DNA of 64,000 nt, from NCBI GenBank assembly GCA_020632655.1, contig JACKFD010000002.1:124001-188000 (forward strand), read 5' to 3'. A program made the translations under genes and the position numbers. Source of the DNA: Spirochaetaceae bacterium. Lineage in GTDB: Bacteria; Myxococcota_A; UBA9160; UBA4427. Positions 42,500-49,458 of this stretch are shown one piece after another (the stretch's first letter is position 1; each line of letters starts with the position of its first letter). The notes under the pieces were generated by a model. The model worked only from the letters and a program-made list of their open reading frames with translations, did no database searches and was not told the origin of the DNA.

Positions 42500-43648
42500 A
42501 TGGAGCGCTGTGCAGTCGTAGGCCTCGGCCAGACGAAGTACTCGAAGCGGCACGAGATCACGGTCGACGGGCTCGTGCGATGGGCCGCGAAGAATGCCCT
42601 CGAGGACGCGGGCCTCGAGTGGAAGGATCTCGATGCGATCGTGATCGGCAAGGCGCCCGACGCGCTCGAAGGCATCATGATGCCCGAGCTCTCGCTCGCC
42701 GACGCGCTCGGCTCGATCGGCAAGCCGATCCATCGCGTGCACACGGCGGGCTCGGTCGGCGCCTCGACCGCGATCTCGGCGGCGACGCTGATCGAGAGCG
42801 GGATGTACGACACGGTGCTCACGCTCGGCTACGAGAAGCAGAGCGATGGCAACGCGACCTGGGCCCTCGGCGGCGGGCGCTCGGGCTCCCAGGGCGCCGG
42901 CGGCTCCTTCGCGCCCTGGATCCGCAAGTACATCGCCAAGAGCGGGGCCCCGCCCGAGGTCGGCACCAAGGTCGCGGTCAAGGACCGGCTGAACGCGCTG
43001 CGCAACCCGAACGCGCATCTGCATCTCTACGACATCGACGAGAAGAAGGTGAAGGAGTCCCCGATGCTCTGGGACCCGATCCACTTCCTCGAGTCGTGCC
43101 CGTCCTCGGACGGCGCGGCGGCGATGGTGCTGACGAACGAGAAGGGCGCGAAGAAGGCGCCGAAGAAGCCCGCCTGGGTGATCGCGCACGCCAAGCGCAC
43201 GGAGTTCACCCAGTTCCCCGGCCGCGACACGGTCAAGCCCCAGGCCGGCGTCGACTGCGCCGAGGCCCTCTACAAGAAGGCCGGCATCACGAACCCGCGC
43301 AAGCAGATCGACTGTGCCGAGCTCTACGTGCCCTTCAGCTGGTACGAGCCGATGTGGCTCGAGGGCCATCTGATCGCGCCGGAGAACGAGGGCTGGAAGA
43401 TGACGCTCGAGGGCGCGACGGCGATCGGCGGCGACTTCCCGGTCAACATGTCGGGGGGCGTCTTGTCGTCGAACCCGATCGGGGCGTCGGGCATGATCCG
43501 ATGTCTCGAGGCGGCGAACCAGGTGCGCGGCACGGCCGGCGAGTACCAGGTCGACGGGGCCCGTGTCGCCCTCGGCCACGCCTACGGCGGTGCGGCGAAC
43601 TACTTCGCCATGTGGATCGTGAGCTCGGAGAAGGATCCGAAGTTCTGA
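42500..43648 (+). CDS. thiolase-fold protein, Ltp2-like (partner B)
   Basis: A 382-residue SCP2-thiolase-like protein: CAVVGLGQTKYSKRHEITVDGLVRWAAKNALEDAGL, RVHTAGSVGASTAISAATLIESGMYDTVLTLGYEKQSDG. The nucleophilic Cys of true thiolases is absent from the TAGSVGAS loop, as in Ltp2-type lipid-transfer/aldolase proteins. It keeps tyrosines in YVPFSWYEPMW and GHAYGGAANY, the latter at the spot used for acid/base chemistry in Ltp2. With the first thiolase-like protein and the DUF35 protein it probably forms a heteromeric C-C lyase or acyl-CoA-binding complex. The cupin follows after 28 bases. Confidence 0.88.
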   Translation: MERCAVVGLGQTKYSKRHEITVDGLVRWAAKNALEDAGLEWKDLDAIVIGKAPDALEGIMMPELSLADALGSIGKPIHRVHTAGSVGASTAISAATLIESGMYDTVLTLGYEKQSDGNATWALGGGRSGSQGAGGSFAPWIRKYIAKSGAPPEVGTKVAVKDRLNALRNPNAHLHLYDIDEKKVKESPMLWDPIHFLESCPSSDGAAAMVLTNEKGAKKAPKKPAWVIAHAKRTEFTQFPGRDTVKPQAGVDCAEALYKKAGITNPRKQIDCAELYVPFSWYEPMWLEGHLIAPENEGWKMTLEGATAIGGDFPVNMSGGVLSSNPIGASGMIRCLEAANQVRGTAGEYQVDGARVALGHAYGGAANYFAMWIVSSEKDPKF

Positions 43649-43676
43649 TCCGGAGCCCGTGCGCGGGAGGGCGCCG

Positions 43677-44129
43677 ATGGCGATCGACTGGAAGCGCGAA
43701 GACTCGCCGAAGGATGGCGCGAGCGCGTTGACGGAGGACACGCCGAGCCGCCCCTTCGTCTTCGACGTATCCGAGATCCCTGGTCGTACGAACATCGAGA
43801 TCCTCGGCGACACGGAAGAGACGGCGCCGCTGCTCGAGGTGCTCGGTCGCGACCTCGTGACCCGTACGCTCGTGCAGACGCCGACGCTCTGCGTCTACCA
43901 CGAGACGGCCGCTCCCGGTGCCAGGGTCGCCCCCCATCGACATGGCACGCATCAGGTGATGTATGTGCTGCGCGGCGCGCTCTTCTTCGGCGCGAAGCGC
44001 GTCGGTCCGGGCATGGGCTACTTCACGCCGGACAAGCCCTACTCGTGGCGTGCCGGGGAGGCGGGCGCCGAGTGGATCGAGATCCACTCCGGCCTCGCCG
44101 GCATCTTCACGGATCCGGGTGGGGCGTAG
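43677..44129 (+). CDS. cupin-domain protein
   Basis: A 150-residue single-domain cupin with the metal-binding motif PHRHGTHQVMYVLRGALFFG and the second motif PDKPYSWRAGEAGAEWIEIHSG. A start MAIDWKRED at 43677 with a GGGAGGG ribosome site is chosen. It is the last of four plus-strand genes (double DUF35, two thiolase-like, cupin). The metal-binding histidines suggest a dioxygenase, isomerase or sensor; no more can be said. It ends tail to tail with the FG-GAP gene, 10 bases apart. Confidence 0.8.
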   Translation: MAIDWKREDSPKDGASALTEDTPSRPFVFDVSEIPGRTNIEILGDTEETAPLLEVLGRDLVTRTLVQTPTLCVYHETAAPGARVAPHRHGTHQVMYVLRGALFFGAKRVGPGMGYFTPDKPYSWRAGEAGAEWIEIHSGLAGIFTDPGGA

Positions 44130-44139
44130 GCTCGGCGCG

Positions 44140-47100
44140 TCATTCTCCTCCCATTCGCCGCCTACTCCGCACGAAGCTCGCGAGCGCGCCGACTCCGACG
44201 ACCAGCGCGACCGTCACACCCGGCTCGGGCAACACGCGCACGTCCATCTGCCGCGCGGCGTTGCCCGGGAGCGAGACCCAGCGCGACCGGCCGAAGAGGG
44301 GCGAGGCGCTCCGCAGGCGCGCGCGCCATTGGAAGACGTCGTTCGGGCTCCCGAGCTCGTTGACGCCCGTGCGCGGATCGATCCCGTTGTCGAGTCGCAC
44401 GCTCTTCGTCGTTCCGAGGCCATCGAAGGCCTGGCCAATCGACTTCGCCTCGAGCTCGAGCTCGACCCGGGTTCGACCCGCCGGACTCGCGAGGTTCATC
44501 GACGCCTCGAACCAGTCCGCCGTCGCACCGAGCAGCGCCCGCGGCGCCCCTTCGAAGCCCAGTGACTGCAGGGGCTGGAGCGGCGTGCCGTTTCCCTCGT
44601 TGCCGAGGTGGACGAATACGCCGCCCTGGAAGCTGGCCGAGTCCGTGTACTTGAAGGCGCCGATCAGCACGTCCGAGAACCCGTCGCCGTTCGCGTCGCC
44701 CTGGCCCGCGATCGTCACACCGTAGTCGCAGAAGCTCGTCGGGCACTCGGCGAAGGTGCGCGCCGCGCCGGCCGCGGTCGTGGCCGCGATCCCCGTCGCG
44801 CTGCCGTGGAAGACGTAGGCCTTGCCCTGGGCGAAGCCGGCGGGACCCGTGAGCCAGTGGTCGCCGACGACGAGGTCGCCGTAGCCGTCTCCGTCGACGT
44901 CCCCCGCTCCGGCGACGCCGAAGCCGAAGCGATTCGGATCGAAGAGCGGCGTCTCGCCCGTGATCGTTCGCGAAGGCGTCGTGGCAGGGCCCGTCTGCGC
45001 GCCGTGGTAGACGTGCACGGCGCCGGTCTGGAGCCCGCCCGTCAGCGTCGTCGGTGCACCGACGACGAGATCGGCCCGGCCATCGCGATTCAGGTCGCCT
45101 GCCGATGCGACCGTGATCCCGAAGCTCGCGCCCGGCTGCGGGCCGAGCAGCGTCTTTGCCGGGTTGTTCGAGAGGCCTTGCGGAAAGCTCGGATTCGTCG
45201 GGCGGCCGAGGAAGACGAAGGCGGCGCCGCTCGTGCCGTAGCCGTCGGCGCCGATCACGACGTCGCTGTATCCGTCGCCGTTCACGTCGCCTGCGCCGGC
45301 GACGTCGATGCCGAAATGCGCTCCCGCCTGGCCGCCGCTCCGGATCCAGCTCGGCGAGGCGGAGAGTCCCGAAGCGCCGCCGAGATAGAGGAAGACGCGC
45401 CCTTCGTCGACACCGGCGGCGGCGTCGTAGTAGGGCGCACCCACGATCACGTCGGCGTAGCCGTCGCCATTGACGTCGCCCGCCCCCGCGACCGAGTAGC
45501 CGAGCTGCGAGCCCGCCTGGTTGCCGCCCGTGAGCAGGACGGTCGGCGAGACGGCGAGGCCGCTCGCGCTGCCGAGGTAGACATAGGCCTGGCCCGCATC
45601 GACCGTCGGACAGATCTGGCCGATCGGGCAGGGGAAGTGGAGCCCGTCGTAGCCGGGAGCACCGGCGACGACGTCGTCGTAGCCGTCGCCGTTCACGTCG
45701 CCCGCGCCGTCGACGGCGCGACCGAGCTGGGCGCCGGCCTGGTTCGCCTCGCGATCGCCCGGGATGAGGAGCTCGAAGAAGGGGGGGCAGTCGGGACCGC
45801 AGGAGCCCCCGTAGTTGACGAAGATCCGGCCCTCGCCGGACTCGGCAGGCGTGCTCTCGTAGTCCGGGGCGCCGCCGACGATGTCGCTGTAGCCGTCGTG
45901 GTTGATGTCGCCCGCGAAGGCCGCGCCGAGGCCGAGGCTCGCGCCCGACTGTCCGATCGTCTGCGTGAAGACGGCCGAGCTGGCGAGGGTCTCGCCCTTG
46001 CCGAGGAAGACGAAGGCGCGGCCCTGATCGCTCGCTCCGAATTTCGGTGCGCCGACGACGACATCGGAGAAGCCGTCCCCGTTCCAATCGCCGGCCGTGC
46101 CGGCCGCGGCCCCGAAGCGGGACTTCACGGCGAACGCGTTGATCGTGTTGGGCGCCGTGTAGATCGCGTCGGCGGGCGGTGCGGCGGTGAAGACCGAGCT
46201 GTACCCGCGCCGGCCGAGCACGAGATGGACCCGCCCGGCCTGGGTGCTGCTGAGAGCGATGTCGGGCTCGCCGACGAGGATGTCGCCGAGCCCGTCGCCG
46301 TTCACGTCGCCCGCCGTCGCGACCGACGTGCCGAAATGCGCGAAGGGCGTCGTCGGCCCGAAGTAGAACGAGAAGGTGTCGTTCGCCGGCATGGGGTTGC
46401 CGCCACGCACGAGCAGCGCCTCGCCCGACTCCGTGTAGAAGTTGTAGGAGTTGTTGTTCGGCGCGCCGACCACGAAGTCGCCGAAGCCGTCGCCGTCGAA
46501 GTCGCCGGCCGCGGCGACCGAGGCGCCGAGTCGTGAGCCGGTCGCACCGGTCGTGAGCGAGAAGGCCTTGTTCGACGGGGTGCCGTCCGCCGCCGACGCG
46601 AGTACGGGCGAGCCCAGCCAGACGAAGGCCCAGCCGACGCCGTCGAAGTCCGGCGCACCGGCGAGCAGGTCGTCCCGGCCGTCGCCGTTGAAGTCGAAGG
46701 CGCTTGCGACACTCTCGCCGAGATGCGCGCCCTGCTGGTTGCTCTCGGCCATCCAGTCCGCGTTGGCCGGCGTGCCGGGCGGGCGCGACGTGAAGAACTG
46801 GCTGCCCAGCCAGACGAGCACCACGCCTTCTTCCTGCTGGCCGTTGCTCGCCTCGGGCTGGCCGACGATCACGTCCGCGATGCCGTTTCCGTCGACGTCG
46901 CCGGTCGCGACGGAGACGGGCTGCTGTCCGCCGAGCAGGGGGGCCGTGCGCTGGAAGAGGGTCGCGCTCCACTCCGGGAGATCGGGCGGCGGCACGTTCG
47001 AGTCGGGGGGGAGGGTGATCGTCGCGAGCGGTCCGAGAAAGACGTGGACCTTCTGTGGCGTGATCAGAGGGGCGGCCGGGAACGTCTCGCTCGCGACGAG

Positions 47101-47493
47101 GTCGTCGCAGCCGTCGCCATTCACGTCGCCCGCCGCCACGGCGCTGCCGAAGTGGCCGTCGAAGTTGCCCGTATAGGTGTACCAGTCGGGCGGACCGTAG
47201 AGGTCCGTGGCCGGGACGTCTTCGCGGCCGAACCAGACCTCGATCGTGCCGGAGGCCGAGGAGCCGGAGCTTCCGCTGACCCCCTGATCGTCGGCGGGGA
47301 TGCCCACGATCAAGTCGGCTCGCCCGTCGCAGTTGACGTCACCCGCCGTGCCCACCACCGCGCCGTAGTCGTCGGCGAAGCCGGTGCCTTCGTGCTCCCA
47401 GACGATCGACGTCGAAGGGGCGGCCTGCGCAGTCGGGGCCATCCCCATCCACGCGCAAAGGAGACTCAACGAGATCACGACACGGTTCAGCAT
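44140..47493 (-). CDS. large FG-GAP repeat surface protein with PEP-CTERM tail
   Basis: A 1117-residue secreted protein. A signal peptide (SLSLLCAWMGMAPTAQA) is followed by 14 FG-GAP/integrin-alpha-type repeats with calcium loops. Examples are GDVNCDGRADLIVG, GDVDGNGIADVIVG, FDFNGDGRDDLLAG, GDINHDGYSDIVGG and GDANGDGFSDVLIG. They form a beta-propeller. A beta-rich domain then leads to a sorting tail: LPEPG (about 1088-1092), a hydrophobic helix and RSRRR at the very end. That is the PEP-CTERM signal recognised by exosortase, so the protein is probably displayed or released at the surface, for adhesion. Repeats contain D-x-D/N-x-D calcium ligands throughout. Confidence 0.9.
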   Translation of the reverse strand: MLNRVVISLSLLCAWMGMAPTAQAAPSTSIVWEHEGTGFADDYGAVVGTAGDVNCDGRADLIVGIPADDQGVSGSSGSSASGTIEVWFGREDVPATDLYGPPDWYTYTGNFDGHFGSAVAAGDVNGDGCDDLVASETFPAAPLITPQKVHVFLGPLATITLPPDSNVPPPDLPEWSATLFQRTAPLLGGQQPVSVATGDVDGNGIADVIVGQPEASNGQQEEGVVLVWLGSQFFTSRPPGTPANADWMAESNQQGAHLGESVASAFDFNGDGRDDLLAGAPDFDGVGWAFVWLGSPVLASAADGTPSNKAFSLTTGATGSRLGASVAAAGDFDGDGFGDFVVGAPNNNSYNFYTESGEALLVRGGNPMPANDTFSFYFGPTTPFAHFGTSVATAGDVNGDGLGDILVGEPDIALSSTQAGRVHLVLGRRGYSSVFTAAPPADAIYTAPNTINAFAVKSRFGAAAGTAGDWNGDGFSDVVVGAPKFGASDQGRAFVFLGKGETLASSAVFTQTIGQSGASLGLGAAFAGDINHDGYSDIVGGAPDYESTPAESGEGRIFVNYGGSCGPDCPPFFELLIPGDREANQAGAQLGRAVDGAGDVNGDGYDDVVAGAPGYDGLHFPCPIGQICPTVDAGQAYVYLGSASGLAVSPTVLLTGGNQAGSQLGYSVAGAGDVNGDGYADVIVGAPYYDAAAGVDEGRVFLYLGGASGLSASPSWIRSGGQAGAHFGIDVAGAGDVNGDGYSDVVIGADGYGTSGAAFVFLGRPTNPSFPQGLSNNPAKTLLGPQPGASFGITVASAGDLNRDGRADLVVGAPTTLTGGLQTGAVHVYHGAQTGPATTPSRTITGETPLFDPNRFGFGVAGAGDVDGDGYGDLVVGDHWLTGPAGFAQGKAYVFHGSATGIAATTAAGAARTFAECPTSFCDYGVTIAGQGDANGDGFSDVLIGAFKYTDSASFQGGVFVHLGNEGNGTPLQPLQSLGFEGAPRALLGATADWFEASMNLASPAGRTRVELELEAKSIGQAFDGLGTTKSVRLDNGIDPRTGVNELGSPNDVFQWRARLRSASPLFGRSRWVSLPGNAARQMDVRVLPEPGVTVALVVGVGALASFVRSRRRMGGE

Positions 47494-47605
47494 GACCAGC
47501 ACTCCATCCGACGGCGTCGGATCCCACGACCGACGTACTCCGAGACCCGTCGGCCAGCGCAGGTCGCGGACACGGCGGTCGGATCGTTCGATCGATGTTC
47601 GGGGG

Positions 47606-47620
47606 TGGACCTTTGATTGC
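47606..47620 (+). promoter_or_regulatory. sigma54-like -24/-12 element
   Basis: TGGACCTTTGATTGC has GG and GC exactly 10 bases apart and a perfect TTGC at the -12, as in RpoN promoters; the -24 block matches only partly (TGGACCT against TGGCACG). It points towards the secreted peptide gene, about 350 bases away. PEP-CTERM genes in some bacteria are under sigma54 and PrsR-type control. Confidence 0.3.
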
Positions 47621-47745
47621 GCCGTCAACGCGGGCTGCCCCGCGGCGCGCGAATCCCGGACTCTTGCTTCGAGCCCTGACGTCCTCCTGATGAAGATCAG
47701 CATACGCGAGGGCCGGGGCGGGACGGGGAGAAATCTTCGGTCCAC

Positions 47746-47805
47746 CCCCCTGAAAGGCGGCCCGCGTCGGGGGCTGAGGCTGGATGCCTCGCCGGCTCGC
47801 GAGCC
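47746..47805 (+). other. three successive hairpins, possible structured leader RNA
   Basis: CCCCC/GGGGG (47746-47750 and 47769-47773), GAGGC/GCCTC (47776-47780 and 47786-47790) and the palindrome GGCTCGCGAGCC (47794-47805) lie in a row with gaps of 2-3 bases. If transcribed towards 47973 they would make a compact leader structure. No known riboswitch is recognised. Confidence 0.3.
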
Positions 47806-47883
47806 CGCCGCGATGTCGGCGTGCAACCGAACGACGCATCGAGGTGTCAATGGCGCCGGATGCGCGAGAGGGCATCCCATGAG

Positions 47884-47898
47884 GCCGTTCCGAACGGC
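47884..47898. promoter_or_regulatory. 15-bp dyad GCCGTTC-C-GAACGGC
   Basis: Perfect 7-base arms around a single central base, 75 bases before the secreted peptide start codon. The spacing fits a dimeric repressor or activator site. Confidence 0.35.
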
Positions 47899-47972
47899 GG
47901 CAACGTGCTCCGGTCGGAGATACGCCTCGAATGTCCGCGTCGCCCGGCGAGGCGACCGGAGAGGAGAACGAT

Positions 47973-48203
47973 ATGCAGCGATTCACCCGGGGTCTCGTCA
48001 TGGCCGTCTGCCTGGCCGGCTTCCTTGGCATCGCCAGTCCTTCCCTCGCGGCCGACAAGGTCGAGTGCACGATGACGAAGGACGGCAAGCAGACGACGCA
48101 GAGCGTCGAGTCGCGCGCGAAGTGCACGAAGCTCGGCGGCACGGTCGTCGAGAAGGTGCACACGCACCCGGCACACAAGGCGACGGACCGGTTCAACAAG
48201 TAG
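47973..48203 (+). CDS. 76-residue secreted peptide
   Basis: A short protein with a signal peptide (GLVMAVCLAGFLGIASPSLAA, cleavage near residue 26). The mature part is about 50 residues, basic and hydrophilic: DKVECTMTKDGKQTTQ, AKCTKLGGTVVEKVHTH. It has two cysteines 15-20 residues apart that could form a disulfide, and a His-rich end. GAGAGGAGAA precedes the ATG. I recognise no family. It lies among surface-protein genes behind a long leader and several dyads, so it may be regulated and released in quantity. Confidence 0.7.
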   Translation: MQRFTRGLVMAVCLAGFLGIASPSLAADKVECTMTKDGKQTTQSVESRAKCTKLGGTVVEKVHTHPAHKATDRFNK

Positions 48204-48242
48204 CCGGCTCGAGCCCCTGCAGGTCGGCGTCGAGGCTGGCGG

Positions 48243-48971
48243 TCAGGCCGCCCCTCGACGCCGAGCTCGCGCGTGAAGGGTCATCGCGACGCCGACGCCC
48301 GCCGCGGCGACTGCGAGCAGCCCGAGCGGAGACAGGCTCGGCACGCTCGGGCTCCGACGGATCTGGACACCCGTCGCCAGTCCGTCGAGTCCGCCGATCC
48401 CGAAGCCCGAGATGCCGCCACCGAGGTCCGCAGGCGAGCGGCCCGTGTAGAGGCAGTAGTCGCCGTTCTGCACGCCCGGCAGGGAGTAGGTCAGGGCCCC
48501 GGTGCAGAACGAGCCGAGCGGCCCGAGTGCGTCCTCGAAGGTCAGCGATGCGAACGAGCCGCCGTAGATCGCGACGTCGTAGGTCGCGTTCGGATCCAGT
48601 CCCCGGATCTCGAAGGCCTGGAACGTGCCGGAGTCCTGGAGGTCGTTCGTCGAGGAGGAGTCCGTCCCCGGTCCGCCGACGACGCCGGTGAACACGACGT
48701 CGACGGCGGTCGCGACGCCGTTCTCGTCGACGAGGTCGAAGGCGTCCGTGCCGGAGTCGACTCCGTTCCAGACCGTTCCGCCGCCGCTCAGCACGCCGTC
48801 CGCCCCGACGTGGACGACGTCGCCCGGGTCCCCGGCCTCGAGGTCGATGTTCACGACGAGCTGCGCCTGCGCGGCGAGGCTCGGCCCGGTCAGACCGACC
48901 AGCGCTCCGAGCAGGGCAGCTCGTGCGACCCGAGGGCTGGTCTGGCGGATTCGTCGACTTCGCACGGGCAT
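48243..48971 (-). CDS. IPTL-CTERM secreted protein
   Basis: A 242-residue protein with signal peptide (VARAALLGALVGLTGPSLAAQA) and a beta-sandwich-like body (TYDVAIYGGSFASLTFEDALGPLGSFC, NGDYCLYTGRSPADLGGG) with a probable Cys pair. The C terminus is VPSLSPLGLLAVAAAG...ARARRR (from residue 210). This is the IPTL-CTERM arrangement: a Pro-x-Leu-Ser motif, hydrophobic helix and basic end, a recognised variant of the exosortase/archaeosortase sorting signals. The body resembles PEP-CTERM extracellular domains. A good promoter lies upstream (49083-49111). Confidence 0.78.
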   Translation of the reverse strand: MPVRSRRIRQTSPRVARAALLGALVGLTGPSLAAQAQLVVNIDLEAGDPGDVVHVGADGVLSGGGTVWNGVDSGTDAFDLVDENGVATAVDVVFTGVVGGPGTDSSSTNDLQDSGTFQAFEIRGLDPNATYDVAIYGGSFASLTFEDALGPLGSFCTGALTYSLPGVQNGDYCLYTGRSPADLGGGISGFGIGGLDGLATGVQIRRSPSVPSLSPLGLLAVAAAGVGVAMTLHARARRRGAA

Positions 48972-49082
48972 GGACTCCCATCGAATCGGTCGGGCACGCC
49001 GCAGCGCGCCGCGCGCCCGCGCGCCGGACGTTCGTTTGCGTGCGGAGGGTCTCGATCGCGCGCGGACCCCGGGTGGATCCGC

Positions 49083-49111
49083 ATTCTGGACAGCGAGGCT
49101 TCGAGGGTCAA
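49083..49111 (-). promoter_or_regulatory. promoter of the IPTL-CTERM gene
   Basis: On the minus strand: -35 TTGACC (49106-49111), a 17-base spacer, -10 CAGAAT (49083-49088). The spacing is ideal. It gives a leader of about 105 bases before the start codon at 48971. Confidence 0.5.
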
Positions 49112-49320
49112 GTCGGATTCCGGCCGCGCGCGCGACGATCGCGCGGCGTTCGTCGGGGTCGGGATCCGGGCGGCGGTCGGCTCGCGCGGATCGCGGAGGA
49201 CAAGTGGGCCCCGATCGGTCCCCCCCGCGCCCGACGCGAATCCCGTCCCACGGGGCCATCGGCGTGGCCTCCGAAGCCGCGCCGCAGCGCCCTCGCGGCG
49301 CCCCCGGTCCATCCCCCCGA

Positions 49321-49340
49321 CCCGGTAACAGCCCGGTAAC
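49321..49340 (+). promoter_or_regulatory. 11-bp-spaced direct repeat CCCGGTAAC
   Basis: CCCGGTAAC occurs at 49321-49329 and again at 49332-49340, one helical turn apart, 118 bases before the PEP-CTERM/VWA start codon. A TAGGTT -10-like box follows at 49351-49356. Direct repeats with 11-base spacing are typical of OmpR/PhoB-type response regulator sites. Confidence 0.45.
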
Positions 49341-49458
49341 GCGCCCCTTCTAGGTTGCCCCCGTCCATCGGACCGGCCCTGCCCGGTCCGCCCGGCCGGG
49401 GCCACCGCGCGTCGACGCTCGCATCCGCCTCCGGTCCGGGATCGCTCTCGGAGGCATC

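Larger units (their letters stand above)
47494..47972. other. 479-base gene-free divergent region
   Basis: I find no convincing gene here. It lies between the divergent FG-GAP protein and the 76-residue secreted peptide. It holds a sigma54-like element (47606-47620), a short dyad CTGATGAAGATCAG (47687-47700), three consecutive hairpins (47746-47805) and a dyad at 47884-47898, described separately. It probably contains both promoters and a long leader for the plus-strand gene. Confidence 0.6.
48972..49458. other. 487-base gene-free divergent region
   Basis: Between the IPTL-CTERM gene (minus) and the PEP-CTERM/VWA gene (plus). I see no gene; open frames here are arginine/proline-rich shadows. 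It holds a minus-strand promoter (49083-49111), an 11-base direct repeat (49321-49340) and a CTAG-containing TAGGTT element at 49351-49356 that could be the plus-strand -10. Confidence 0.6.
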
